From the NCBI RefSeq assembly GCF_018070325.1, contig NZ_JAGPXY010000015.1, forward strand, positions 1 to 64,000: a DNA stretch of 64,000 nt. The letters run 5' to 3'. The translations under genes and the position numbers were made by a program. This DNA comes from Micromonospora sp. H61 (lineage in GTDB: Bacteria > Actinomycetota > Actinomycetes > Mycobacteriales > Micromonosporaceae). Position 1 is the stretch's first letter. The number at the start of each line of letters is the position of its first letter. The notes under the pieces were generated by a model that was not told the origin of the DNA, made no database searches, and was given only the letters and a program-made list of their open reading frames with translations. Below, in pieces: positions 6,982 through 15,248 of this stretch.

Positions 6982-9465
6982 TCAGTCCGCCACCACCGCC
7001 GCGGTGATCCGGTGCAGCGCGAACGTGTGCAGCATCTCGGTCCGTTCGTCCTCGGCCCGCAGATAGCCGGCACCGATCGACACCGGCTTGAGCAGGCGTG
7101 ACGCCGTCGCCCCGTGCGCGTCGACGTAACCCACCCAGACCAGCGCCTTGTCCCGGACCGCCTGCTGGAGCACCGCCAGGGCCTCGCTGTGGGTGTGCGC
7201 CGGCACCGGGCCGCCGCCCAGCCCTGGCGCGCCGCCGCGCACCACCGCCGGCGCCCGTCGGGCGGCCCGCGCCGCCGCGTCGCCTCGCCGGATGTGCTCC
7301 ACCACGCCGAGCAGCCGGGGCATGGGCAGCTTCGGGGCGGCCAGCGGGTCGATCGTCCGGGTGGTCACCGACACCCGGGGCGGGGCCCGCCGGATTCGCG
7401 GCCGGGCCAGCACCGTGCTGCCGGTGCCGTCCTCCTGCACCGGGGCGTACCCCGCGTCGCGCAGCGCGCCCAGCAGCCGACCAACCTGGTACTGCGTACA
7501 CAGCACCGTGGGCGCTAGCCGGCGCAGCGCCACCGACTCCAGCCGGCGGTCGGCCAACACCTCGCTGATCAGCGTCTCGTCGTCGCTGCGCAGGTACGCC
7601 CCGGCCAGGCCGACCCGCAGCCCGCCGTGCTTACGGGCCACGTCGTCGATCAGGTAGGTGAGCCCCTGCGGCACGGGGGTACGTGACCGACGCCGGAACA
7701 CGTCGTGCAGGTCGTCGGCCGTGTAGCCGGAATCCAGGGCCCGCCGCACGCTCGCCGTGGTGACCCGGTGCACGCTGGCCCCTCCGGCCGACTCCAGCTC
7801 GGTCATCGCCTCCAGCTCGACGGCGAGCGCCGGCTCGGGTGGGCCGGGCACCACAACGGTCAGGTCGGCCTGTACCAGGAAGTGGTCGACCGGTGCGGGC
7901 AACAGGGCGTCCAGCGCCCGCGCGGCACTGGACGGGTCGCCACTCTCGACGTCGGCGTGCACGCCCAGCGGGTCGTCACCCCGCTCGTCGGTCGACGTCA
8001 GGTCCCCCAGCAGCAGCCGACCGTACGAGGTGAGCGCCCCCAGCCCCGTCACGCCCAGCTGCGCGGCCTCGGCCAGCACCTCCCGGTGGGCGGCGTCCCG
8101 GCCCCGGCTGCGACGCGGAGCCCGCCAGTCCAGCAGCTCCTGCACCTCCTCCGGGGTGGGTGCCGTCGCCGGCTCAAGATCGGCCAGTACGCCGAGCACC
8201 GCCCGTCGAGTGGCCGGCACGCTGGCCCGCTCGGCCTCGGAGGAGAGTGCGGCGATCGGTCGGTCCCGCTCGTCACGGCGGCCCACCAGCCCCACCTGCC
8301 GGGTCATGGTCAGCCACGCTCGGGCGAGTTGCTCCCACCGTTGGGCCAGCGAGCCGGCCCGCCACACCTCGTACCCGCCGGTCGGCAGCACCTGCTGATC
8401 CGCCCCGTACCGGCCGGTGGTCGCACCGGGCATCTCCAGCTCACCGAGGAGCCCTGCCGCGTACGCCACCTCCAGCAGCAGCGCGGTGCTCGGTTCGTCC
8501 AGCCCGGCGGTACGCGCCAACCGGCGCAGGTCCCGTACACCGATGCCACCCGAACGCAGCACCGGCGCTGGCTCGTCGGCGAGCTGCTCCAGCAGCCCTT
8601 CGGTGTTTCGGACCACCTCCATGGCCTGCCCGGCTCCGGCCGAGTCGACCGCTTTCGGCTCACGCGGCGTGGCGGCCACCGGCGGTGGGCTGGTACGCAG
8701 CGGCCCGAGGGGACCGCTGTCGCGGCGCAGCAGCAGGCCGACCTCGCGGGGCAACTCCACAGTTCCGCTGGCCGTGGACGAGCCGGTCGTCGCCGGGACC
8801 AGCAGTCGGTTGTCGACGAGCCACCGCACCGGGGAGCCGGTCGGCGCGCCACCGTTGGTCGGGTCGGAGAGGACCGGGTCCGCCGCGCCGAGCGGCGGCG
8901 CCTGCAACGCCCCCGGCGGCACGCTGCCCACCGGCGGGCCGGCCGCCAACCGGTCCAGGATCGCCCGGGCCGAGGGCGGGGCGGCGAGCACCGTCCGTCG
9001 GAGCTTCGCCGGGTCCGCGCACAGCGCGGCCGTGCGCGGGTCCAGCTCAGCGGCCGGTCGGCCGAGCCCAGCGGGGTACGGGGAGACTTCGTCGACGGCG
9101 GGCAGCACCTGGAGCGCGTGCTCCGGGCCGTACAGCAGGAAGAGCGCACGCAGTCGGCCCACGGCGGCCCGGACGGCCGTCGGAGCCGGCGGTTGCGGCC
9201 CCGAGGTCGCCATCGCGAGCACGGTGTCGGTGGCCGTGGTGGCGTCGTCCGGACTCCGGGTGAGGCGGGCGGCGTCGAGGATCTGAAGGGTGAACTGGTC
9301 CAGACCGTCCAGCGCGCGGGCCACGGAGACCCGGGACTGGGCCCGGATGGCCAGGGCGGAGACGTCGGCCGGCACGGGCACGACGAGGTCGGGCCGCAGC
9401 TGGAGGAGCGCGGCCAGTGACTCGTCGGGCAGCGACCGCAGGTGGTCGGCGAGTGAGGTGGTCAT
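6982..9465 (-). CDS. Helicase-associated protein with XPB/Ssl2-like domain
   Basis: An 827-residue protein conserved in actinobacteria near XPB helicase genes. The N-terminal part is predicted helical (LADHLRSLPDESLAALLQLR), with repeated wHTH-like stretches (ALLLEVAYAAGLLGELEMPG). The C-terminal third contains the Helicase_C_3 / XPB-Ssl2 N-terminal-like domain, beginning VDHFLVQADLTVVVPGPPEP and including SVHRVTTASVRRALDSGYTA. A final segment (DKALVWVGYVDAHGATASRL) resembles a WYL-like beta domain. It has no Walker motifs of its own, so it probably serves as an XPB accessory or DNA-binding factor. The role is inferred from conserved neighbourhood and domain content. Confidence 0.85.
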   Translation of the reverse strand: MTTSLADHLRSLPDESLAALLQLRPDLVVPVPADVSALAIRAQSRVSVARALDGLDQFTLQILDAARLTRSPDDATTATDTVLAMATSGPQPPAPTAVRAAVGRLRALFLLYGPEHALQVLPAVDEVSPYPAGLGRPAAELDPRTAALCADPAKLRRTVLAAPPSARAILDRLAAGPPVGSVPPGALQAPPLGAADPVLSDPTNGGAPTGSPVRWLVDNRLLVPATTGSSTASGTVELPREVGLLLRRDSGPLGPLRTSPPPVAATPREPKAVDSAGAGQAMEVVRNTEGLLEQLADEPAPVLRSGGIGVRDLRRLARTAGLDEPSTALLLEVAYAAGLLGELEMPGATTGRYGADQQVLPTGGYEVWRAGSLAQRWEQLARAWLTMTRQVGLVGRRDERDRPIAALSSEAERASVPATRRAVLGVLADLEPATAPTPEEVQELLDWRAPRRSRGRDAAHREVLAEAAQLGVTGLGALTSYGRLLLGDLTSTDERGDDPLGVHADVESGDPSSAARALDALLPAPVDHFLVQADLTVVVPGPPEPALAVELEAMTELESAGGASVHRVTTASVRRALDSGYTADDLHDVFRRRSRTPVPQGLTYLIDDVARKHGGLRVGLAGAYLRSDDETLISEVLADRRLESVALRRLAPTVLCTQYQVGRLLGALRDAGYAPVQEDGTGSTVLARPRIRRAPPRVSVTTRTIDPLAAPKLPMPRLLGVVEHIRRGDAAARAARRAPAVVRGGAPGLGGGPVPAHTHSEALAVLQQAVRDKALVWVGYVDAHGATASRLLKPVSIGAGYLRAEDERTEMLHTFALHRITAAVVAD

Positions 9466-9535
9466 CGTCTTTCCACGCTAGCCCGGCACCGGGCTTCCGC
9501 GCCCCTCGGACGTCCGGTCGGCTGGGAGTAGCCGG

Positions 9536-9541
9536 TACGTT
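9536..9541 (+). promoter_or_regulatory. -10 element, leaderless promoter
   Basis: TACGTT ends seven bases before ATG 9549 of the HAD gene, with no Shine-Dalgarno. Confidence 0.5.
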
Positions 9542-9548
9542 TCTCGAC

Positions 9549-10172
9549 ATGCCCGCACTGACCGTCGGATTCGACCTCGACATGACCCTGGTGGACTCCC
9601 GCCCCGGCATCGCCGCGGCGTACCGGGCGCTGACCGCGAGGACCGGTGTGCCGGTCGACGCCGAGTTGGCGGTGTCCCGGCTCGGGCCGCCGCTGCGTAC
9701 CGAGATCGCGCACTGGTTCCCGCCGGAGCAGGTCGAGTCGGCCGTGCGGGTGTATCGCGAGCTGTACCCGGCGTACGCGATCACCCCGACGCTCCTGCTG
9801 CCCGGCGCTCGGGAGGCCGTCGAGGCGATCCGTGCGCGGGGTGGCCGGGTGCTGGTCGTCACGTCCAAGATCGGTCGGCTGGCCCGGTTGCACCTGGACC
9901 ACCTCGGTCTCACTGTCGACGAGTTGGCCGGCGACCTGTTCGCCGAGCAGAAGGCGACCGCTCTGCGGGAGCACGGCGCGACCCACTACGTCGGTGACCA
10001 CGTCGCGGACATGGTGGCGGCGGCAGCGGCCGGGGTGCCCGGCATCGGTGTGGCAACCGGCCCTTGCTCCTCAGATGAGCTGCGCGAGGCCGGGGCGGAA
10101 GTGGTGCTGAACGAGCTCACCGAATTCCCAGCGGCGCTCGACGGGATGATCCAGCTAGCCTTGGAGCAGTAG
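9549..10172 (+). CDS. HAD-superfamily hydrolase, phosphoglycolate phosphatase-like
   Basis: A 207-residue HAD phosphatase. Motif I is GFDLDMTLVDS (nucleophile Asp and general acid Asp, residues 8-10 region), motif II is VVTSK near residue 100, and motif IV is YVGDHVADMVAAAAAG near 150. A four-helix cap of the Gph/beta-PGM type lies between motifs I and II. The substrate is unknown; small phosphate esters such as phosphoglycolate are usual for this subfamily. ATG 9549 is supported by the first Rossmann strand beginning immediately and by a -10 hexamer at leaderless spacing. The cold-shock gene follows 27 bases downstream. Confidence 0.88.
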   Translation: MPALTVGFDLDMTLVDSRPGIAAAYRALTARTGVPVDAELAVSRLGPPLRTEIAHWFPPEQVESAVRVYRELYPAYAITPTLLLPGAREAVEAIRARGGRVLVVTSKIGRLARLHLDHLGLTVDELAGDLFAEQKATALREHGATHYVGDHVADMVAAAAAGVPGIGVATGPCSSDELREAGAEVVLNELTEFPAALDGMIQLALEQ

Positions 10173-10199
10173 CGGCTCAAGTGAAGCAGGGGTTTTCAG

Positions 10200-10586
10200 G
10201 TGCCTACGGGTCGAGTGAAGTGGTACGACACGGCCAAGGGATACGGCTTCGTCACGAGTGACGAGGGCGGCGACGTGTTCCTGCCCAAGGGGGCGCTGCC
10301 GGCGGGTGTCACCGACCTCAAGGGTGGCCAGCGGGTCGACTTCAGCGTGGTGGACAGCCGCCGGGGCGCGCAGGCCATGGGGGTCAAACTGCTGGACGCG
10401 CCGCCGTCGATGTCGGAGCTGCGGCGTCGGCCGGCCGAGGAGCTGCACGGCCTGGTCGAAGACATGATCAAGGTGCTGGAGGCGAAGGTCCAGCCGGACC
10501 TGCGCCGGGGTCGGTACCCGGACAAGAAGTCCGCGCAGAAGATCGCTCAGCTTGTCCACGCGGTGGCCCGCGAGCTGGAGGTCTGA
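10200..10586 (+). CDS. Cold-shock domain protein with C-terminal extension
   Basis: 128 residues. Residues 1-65 are a cold-shock OB fold with RNP1 (KGYGFV) and RNP2-like VFLP motifs after GRVKWYDTA, implying single-stranded RNA or DNA binding. An additional 60-residue charged, helical tail (RRPAEELHGLVEDMIKVLEA, then KKSAQKIAQLVHAVARELEV) distinguishes it from the 67-residue housekeeping CspA type; such extended forms are common in actinomycetes. GTG start. Its last 40 bases overlap the 3' end of mqnD on the other strand. Confidence 0.9.
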   Translation: MPTGRVKWYDTAKGYGFVTSDEGGDVFLPKGALPAGVTDLKGGQRVDFSVVDSRRGAQAMGVKLLDAPPSMSELRRRPAEELHGLVEDMIKVLEAKVQPDLRRGRYPDKKSAQKIAQLVHAVARELEV

Positions 10587-11395
10587 GGCACCAGGCCGGC
10601 GGTGGCGGCCCGGTCGAGCAGTGCCGCCACCGCGGCGAAACCGGCCTCGCCCAGGTCCGCGGTGAACTCGTTGACGTACAGGCCGATGTGCCGGTCGACC
10701 ACGTCGAGCTCCATCTCCTGGGCGTGCGCCAGCACGTACTCCCGGCTGGCTGCCGGGTCCGCCCACGCCTGCCGGACCGACTCGCGGACCCAGCCGGCCG
10801 CGGCGTCCGGGTCGACCGCACCGCGTCGGGCCAGGATCGCGCCGAGGGGGATGGGCAGGCCGGTGTCGCCCTCCCACCATTCGCCGAGGTCGACAAGGGC
10901 GCTCAGGCCGTGCCGGTGGTAGGTGAACCGGGCCTCGTGGATGACCAGCCCAGCGTCGTAGCGCCCAGCCGCCACGCCCGGCATGATCTCGTGGAACGGA
11001 ACCACCTCGATCCGGGCCGGTGGCCGCCCGGCCGCCCAGAGCCGGAACAGCAGGTACGCGGTGGTCCGGTCACCCGGCACCGCCACCGTTGCACCGGTCA
11101 GGTCGGTACGGTCCGGCCCGCCGTCACGGTCGCCCCGGGTGAGCACCAGCGGACCGCAACCGCGACCCAGGGCACCGCCGCAGGGCAGCAGGTGGTAGTC
11201 GTCGAGCAGCCAGGGCAGCGCCGCGAAGCTCACCTTCACCAGGTCGAACGCACCCCGCTCGGCCGCCGTGTTGGTGACGTCCACGTCGGCGTACGTCACC
11301 TCGACCGGCGGCGCGCCGGGCACCCGCCCGTGCACCAGCGCGTGGAAGACGAACGTGTCGTTGGGGCAGGGCGAGATCGCCAGGGAGAGCGCCAC
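10547..11395 (-). CDS. mqnD: 1,4-dihydroxy-6-naphthoate synthase, futalosine pathway
   Basis: A 282-residue MqnD converting cyclic dehypoxanthine futalosine to 1,4-dihydroxy-6-naphthoate in menaquinone synthesis. The fold is periplasmic-binding-protein-like. Hallmarks: N-terminal SLAISPCPNDTFVFHALVHG, DLVKVSFAALPWLLDDYHLL, GCGPLVLTR, and the substrate-site region DAGLVIHEARFTYHRHGL. GTG 11395 is chosen because the conserved core begins at the next residue; the frame stays open upstream only through a repeat array. mqnB lies 1.5 kb away. The 3' end overlaps the cold-shock gene by 40 bases tail to tail. Confidence 0.93.
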   Translation of the reverse strand: MALSLAISPCPNDTFVFHALVHGRVPGAPPVEVTYADVDVTNTAAERGAFDLVKVSFAALPWLLDDYHLLPCGGALGRGCGPLVLTRGDRDGGPDRTDLTGATVAVPGDRTTAYLLFRLWAAGRPPARIEVVPFHEIMPGVAAGRYDAGLVIHEARFTYHRHGLSALVDLGEWWEGDTGLPIPLGAILARRGAVDPDAAAGWVRESVRQAWADPAASREYVLAHAQEMELDVVDRHIGLYVNEFTADLGEAGFAAVAALLDRAATAGLVPQTSSSRATAWTS

Positions 11396-11583
11396 ACCCT
11401 CACGGTAGCCCCGCCCTCCGCCAGCGGTCCGCGCCCCACCCCACGACTGTGATCCGCGACCGTGACGCGGAGCTGTGATCTGCGGCGGGACGAGGCGGCG
11501 GTACGAGCTGCGGCGGACGCCGCCGGGCGGAACAGCCGCGGGGAAACGACCGGCCCAGCGGGGTCGACCACCCACCCCGGTCT

Positions 11584-11858
11584 CCCTTTGGAGCTGATGT
11601 CGTAAACGAATCGCCCGGAGTCGGTGACCGTGGTTTGGAGCCTGAGGCCAAGGGGGGTGCGCGCAGGCCAGGAGCCCAGACCCAGGCCCAGACCCAGGCC
11701 CGGGCCCAGACCCAGACCCAGGCCCAGACCCAGGCCCAGGCCCAGGCCCAGACCCAGACCCAGACCCGGACCCAGACCCAGACCCAGGCCCGGGGCCGGG
11801 GCCCAGGCCCGGGGCCGGGGCCGGGGCGTGATGCCGCAAACGATTCAGCTCCAAAGGG
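11584..11858. repeat. Composite repeat element with inverted 14-base ends
   Basis: CCCTTTGGAGCTGA at 11584-11597 is exactly inverted at 11845-11858. Just inside each end is a copy of TGATGYCGYAAACGAWTC (11595-11612 and 11829-11846) in direct orientation, three mismatches apart. The interior is a hexamer array plus a CCGGGG-rich stretch. The core resembles the GTTTGCGTCATC arm of the palindrome at 1862-1921, hinting at one repeat family. Confidence 0.75.
11675..11788. repeat. Hexanucleotide tandem array (CCCAGA/CCCAGG), 19 units
   Basis: Nineteen consecutive 6-base units: mostly CCCAGA and CCCAGG, with one CCCGGG and one CCCGGA. It is followed to about 11826 by CCGGGG-rich sequence. The unit length is a multiple of three, so every frame stays open, which explains the long Gln/Thr- or Trp/Val-repeating frames here; none is credible as a gene. 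The G-rich strand has runs of three Gs every six bases, which could form G-quadruplex structure. Confidence 0.9.
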
Positions 11859-11892
11859 GTCGAGGGAGTAGGTCATCCACCGGTGGGCGAGG

Positions 11893-11913
11893 TTGTCCAC
11901 AGCGTTATCCACA
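11893..11913 (+). promoter_or_regulatory. Two DnaA-box-like sites
   Basis: TTGTCCACA (11893-11901) and TTATCCACA (11905-11913) are both canonical 9-mer DnaA boxes in the same orientation, 12 bases apart. A weaker TCATCCACC lies at 11873-11881. They lie 51-71 bases before the XRE-GNAT start. There is no dnaA, dnaN or AT-rich unwinding region, so this is not the chromosomal origin; a regulatory or titration site is possible. Confidence 0.6.
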
Positions 11914-11963
11914 GCTCGGCGCAGGGTGTTGATAGCACGCCGACCAGCCGGGAACATCGGTCC

Positions 11964-12833
11964 GTGACCGAGGTGAGTGACCACACCGACGAGGCCGGCG
12001 GAGCCGATCTCGGGCGGGCGCTCCGCGCGCTGCGTCGGCGGGCCGATCTGAGTCAGCGGCAGTTGGCCGAGAAATCCGGGGTGCCACAGCCGACGCTTGC
12101 CCGGATCGAGTCGGGGCGGGCGCTCGATCCCCGATTCCGGACAGTGGAACGTCTCGTCCAGGCCGCCGGTGGGACGTTGGCCGTTGGCGTCCCACCAGCC
12201 ATCTCCGGCGTCACCGCACCCACACCGGTTCCGCACGACGACATGCGCGACGAGGCGGGCCGCCGATACCCGGCTCACCTGGACGTCTGGCCGGTGCACG
12301 AGCCGCGGGACTGGCCCGGTGCCTGGTGGGCGGAGTGGTACCGGTTGCCGCCCGAGCGGTATCCGCTTCCGCTGCCACCGGCCGCGTACGAGCTGAACCG
12401 GCGCTATCGCGACAATCGGCGGTGGGCTGCCGAGGTCCGGCGGACTGCGCGGGTGCGTCGGGTGATCAGTAGCGACCTGCCGGCTACCTGCTGGCGATAC
12501 GTCGCCGAGCTTCCCGACGGCAAGCTGGTTGGTGAGCTGCGGGCCCATGAGCGGAGCCCATTCCTGGAGTACGGGGAGTGGCATCCGCACCTGCCGGAGC
12601 GGGAGATGGTGCTCGACGGCGTGCTTGTCGACGCCCGGTACCGGCGGTTGGGGCTCGGGCGACGGCTGGTCACCGCGCTGGTGACCGGGATGCGCGAGGC
12701 GGGCATCGACGACGCGGCCGCCATCGCCGAGGGATCCGGCACCGACCTGCTGCTGGCGTGCGGCTTCGAGTTCGAGGCACGCCGCCCGGCCGCACTGCGC
12801 CTGGGCCACCCGGGTAAACGCTGCTTCTCCTGA
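11964..12833 (+). CDS. XRE-type HTH / GNAT acetyltransferase fusion
   Basis: A 289-residue fusion. Residues about 14-70 are a Cro/CI helix-turn-helix (LGRALRALRRRADLSQRQLA, then GVPQPTLARIESGRALDP). A linker region rich in Pro, Trp and Arg follows. The C-terminal 110 residues are a GNAT fold with the acetyl-CoA motif DARYRRLGLGRRLVTALVTG. It may acetylate itself, a partner or a small molecule while bound to DNA; the substrate is unknown. GTG 11964 is chosen near the HTH; the frame extends to GTG 11883, through the DnaA-box-like sites, but no Shine-Dalgarno clearly decides. Flanked by repeat DNA on both sides. Confidence 0.8.
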   Translation: MTEVSDHTDEAGGADLGRALRALRRRADLSQRQLAEKSGVPQPTLARIESGRALDPRFRTVERLVQAAGGTLAVGVPPAISGVTAPTPVPHDDMRDEAGRRYPAHLDVWPVHEPRDWPGAWWAEWYRLPPERYPLPLPPAAYELNRRYRDNRRWAAEVRRTARVRRVISSDLPATCWRYVAELPDGKLVGELRAHERSPFLEYGEWHPHLPEREMVLDGVLVDARYRRLGLGRRLVTALVTGMREAGIDDAAAIAEGSGTDLLLACGFEFEARRPAALRLGHPGKRCFS

Positions 12834-12845
12834 GCGTCGCCCGGG

Positions 12846-12909
12846 TCAGCGCAACGCAGGTTGAGCGCAGCGCCGGCTCAGCGCAACGCCAGCTCAGCGC
12901 AACGCTGGG
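12846..12909. repeat. 16-base tandem repeat, four units
   Basis: Units starting at 12846, 12862, 12878 and 12894 share the pattern TCAGCGCAACGCNNGN; the second unit is the most diverged. The fourth unit contains the stop and last codons of mqnB, so the array appears to have grown out of the 3' end of that gene. Confidence 0.8.
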
Positions 12910-13544
12910 GCTGCTGCGGTCAGGGCGGCCAGGGCTTCGCGCAGCCGCCAGGCGTCCCGGTCGCGGGGGCCGATCGGGTTGGAGATGGTGCGCAGTTCGG
13001 CGAAGGGCACCCCGGCCTGCGCCGCGGCGACCGCCACGCCGTACCCCTCCATGGCTTCGGCGACCGCTTCCGGATGCCTCCGGCGCAGCTCGTCGGTGCT
13101 GGCCGTGGTGCCGGTGACGGTGCTGACCGTGAGCACCGGGCCGGCCGTGGCCGTCGGGAGGGCGGCTCGCAGTGCCGCCAGCAGGCCCTGGTCCGCCGGC
13201 ACCCTGCTGCCCGCACCGAGCAGCGCGGGCGGCATGCCCAGCTCGTCGACCGGGATGAAGCCATCGGGCGACTCGGCGCCCAGGTCGGCGGCGATGCTGG
13301 CGGTGCCGAGCACCGTGTCGCCGACCTCGGCCCGCCCGGTGAAGCCGCCGGCCACGCCGGCGCTGACCACCGCACGGTACGGGCGGCCGGCGGCCTCGGC
13401 CAGCGCCAGCAGCCGGGCGGTGGCGGCACCGGCGACGGCCGGACCCACACCGATCGGGGTGACGGTCACGGTGTGGTCGGTCAGCCCGGCGCGGACCGCG
13501 TCCGCCTCGGCGGGAACCGCCGTCACCACCAGCAGACCGGTCAC
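12894..13544 (-). CDS. mqnB: Futalosine hydrolase
   Basis: A 216-residue member of the nucleoside phosphorylase/hydrolase superfamily that removes hypoxanthine from futalosine, giving dehypoxanthine futalosine in menaquinone synthesis. Signature parts: VVTAVPAEADAVRAGL at the N-terminus, GVGPAVAGAATARLL, YRAVVSAGVAGGF, and the catalytic-site segment EAMEGYGVAVAAAQAGVPFA, then ELRTISNPIGPRDRDAW. The start overlaps the stop of the upstream MFS gene by four bases, so they form an operon with the transporter first. mqnD lies 1.5 kb downstream on the same strand, beyond an oppositely oriented gene and a repeat element. Confidence 0.92.
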   Translation of the reverse strand: MTGLLVVTAVPAEADAVRAGLTDHTVTVTPIGVGPAVAGAATARLLALAEAAGRPYRAVVSAGVAGGFTGRAEVGDTVLGTASIAADLGAESPDGFIPVDELGMPPALLGAGSRVPADQGLLAALRAALPTATAGPVLTVSTVTGTTASTDELRRRHPEAVAEAMEGYGVAVAAAQAGVPFAELRTISNPIGPRDRDAWRLREALAALTAAAPALR

Positions 13545-15142
13545 GAGAGTGAGCCGGGGGACTCGCGGCGGGTTTCGTCGTCGGCCCCGCCACCCGGGCC
13601 GCCGACGGCCGACGACGGGCGGTAGATGTGGTAGCCCGGCGGGGCGAGGCTCGGGTCGTCGTACTGCGGTGAGCTGTTTTGGGCCGGCGCCGGCGAGGTT
13701 GGTGTGGGGTCGCCTGGCTCGTCCGCCTGCTCGTCCTCGGTCAGCTCGTCGTCACCGAGCGGTCGGCCGGCCAGCTTCTCGCCGCGCAGCCGGGCGGCGG
13801 CCAGCACACCCCGGATCGCGGCCAGTACGCCGACCCCGGCGGCCACGGCGATGCCCATCCGGCCATCGAACGGCACCAGCCCGAGCCCGCCGCCGGCGAC
13901 GAAGGCGAGCATCAGCACCGTCTCGGAGTGGGCGAAGGAGCTGGCCCGCAACCGTTCCGGGATGCGCTCCTGGATCGAGGCGTCCACGGCCAGCTTCGCT
14001 ATTCCGCTGGCCATGGCGGCGACCAGGCAGAGCAGGGCGACCATCAGCAGCGAGAACTGGATGACGGCGAGCACCGCCACCCCGGCCACGATGATCATGC
14101 TGCTGGACTGGATGGCGGTCGGCCGGTGGATGCGCAGTCTGGTGCCGATGGCGGTGGCCAGGAAGGTGCCGACCGCGAGCGCGCCGCCGACCACGCCCAA
14201 CGCCCACTCGGCGCCCAGATCCCGGCCGAACACCACCGTGGTCAGGTCGCCCTTCTTGATCGCGAAGGCGAGGAAGAGCAGCAGGAAGCCGTAGAGCGCG
14301 CGTAGCGTCGCCGCGCCGATCAGGGTGGCGATCACCAGTCGGCCGGACGGTCGGCCCCGACCCAGCGGCCGGTCGCCACGGCGGCGGCCCAGCGCGCGCA
14401 GTGGCCGGGGAACCCGCTCGGGTGGCTCCGAGTCGGCCTTCGGCGGCAGCCGCAGCGAGATCACCATGCCGACCAGGAAGATCAACGATGCGACCCGGAG
14501 CGGCCACTGCGGCCCGAACCAGAACGCGGCCAACCCGATCGGCGCCACCAGCGCGCCCGCGACAGTGCCGTAGACGCTGGCCCGGGCACCCACCTGGGAC
14601 AGGCCGAGGCCCTCCGGCAGCAACCGGGGCACCGCCGCGGAGCGGGCCACGCCGTACGCCCGGGAGAGCGCGAGCACCCCGAACGCGGCCGGGTAGAGCC
14701 CGAAGCCGTGGATGTAGTCGGAGATCAACCAGGCCAGGAAGGCGCGGCCGAGCATCGTCGCGGCCAGGGCGTACCGCCTGCCGTGCCGGAAGTGATCCAG
14801 CAGCGGGCCCACCACCGGGGCGAGCATCGCGAACGGCACCATGGTCACCAGCAGGTAGAGCGCGACCTTGCTGCGGGCCTCGCCGAGCGGCACGTTGAAG
14901 AAGATCGTGCCGGCCAGACCGATGGCGATCAGGGTGTCACCGGCGCAGGAGAGCGCGTGCAGGTCGAACAGGCGAACCATGCCGACCTCGCCGCCGGCAC
15001 CCCGGGCGCGGGCCCGACCGGCCCGGCGGGTCACCCAGCGGCCGCTGCCCACCGAACCGCGCAACAGCAGACGGATGGCGCGAATGCCGGTGCCGACGGT
15101 CCGCCCGAGGACGGAACGCCCGGAGCGGGAGTACGACGGCAT
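13541..15142 (-). CDS. MFS transporter
   Basis: A 533-residue major facilitator protein with about 12 membrane segments between residues 60 and 430 (for example KVALYLLVTMVPFAMLAPVV and TTVVFGRDLGAEWALGVVGG). A basic 50-residue N-terminus and a 90-residue Pro/Asp/Glu-rich cytosolic tail flank the core. ATG 15142 is supported by GAGG nine bases upstream. The substrate is unknown. It is cotranscribed with mqnB through a four-base overlap, a linkage seen in other actinomycetes from memory; no role in menaquinone synthesis is established. Divergent from the DUF3027 gene. Confidence 0.88.
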   Translation of the reverse strand: MPSYSRSGRSVLGRTVGTGIRAIRLLLRGSVGSGRWVTRRAGRARARGAGGEVGMVRLFDLHALSCAGDTLIAIGLAGTIFFNVPLGEARSKVALYLLVTMVPFAMLAPVVGPLLDHFRHGRRYALAATMLGRAFLAWLISDYIHGFGLYPAAFGVLALSRAYGVARSAAVPRLLPEGLGLSQVGARASVYGTVAGALVAPIGLAAFWFGPQWPLRVASLIFLVGMVISLRLPPKADSEPPERVPRPLRALGRRRGDRPLGRGRPSGRLVIATLIGAATLRALYGFLLLFLAFAIKKGDLTTVVFGRDLGAEWALGVVGGALAVGTFLATAIGTRLRIHRPTAIQSSSMIIVAGVAVLAVIQFSLLMVALLCLVAAMASGIAKLAVDASIQERIPERLRASSFAHSETVLMLAFVAGGGLGLVPFDGRMGIAVAAGVGVLAAIRGVLAAARLRGEKLAGRPLGDDELTEDEQADEPGDPTPTSPAPAQNSSPQYDDPSLAPPGYHIYRPSSAVGGPGGGADDETRRESPGSLS

Positions 15143-15248
15143 GTGCACCATCCTCGCCCATCTGATCCGGGTACGCCGCACCACCGCTGGGAAAGGTTCC
15201 CCGGGAGTCCCTGTCACCCCTGCGGGGCGCATGGGGAACAATGGTCGG

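Noticed and set aside
11635..11871. Gln/Thr-repeat plus-strand frame
   Set aside because: Wholly within the tandem array, no conserved domain and no ribosome-binding site.
11893..11913. Chromosomal origin at the DnaA boxes
   Set aside because: Only two to three boxes, no dnaA/dnaN, no rpmH or gyrB nearby and no AT-rich unwinding segment. Kept only as possible regulatory sites.
11400..12809. Long minus-strand open frame with Trp/Val and Arg/Gln repeats across the hexamer array
   Set aside because: The hexamer is divisible by three, so all frames stay open. The product is a simple-repeat polypeptide joined to antisense translations of other genes, and the real genes mqnD and XRE-GNAT explain the flanks.
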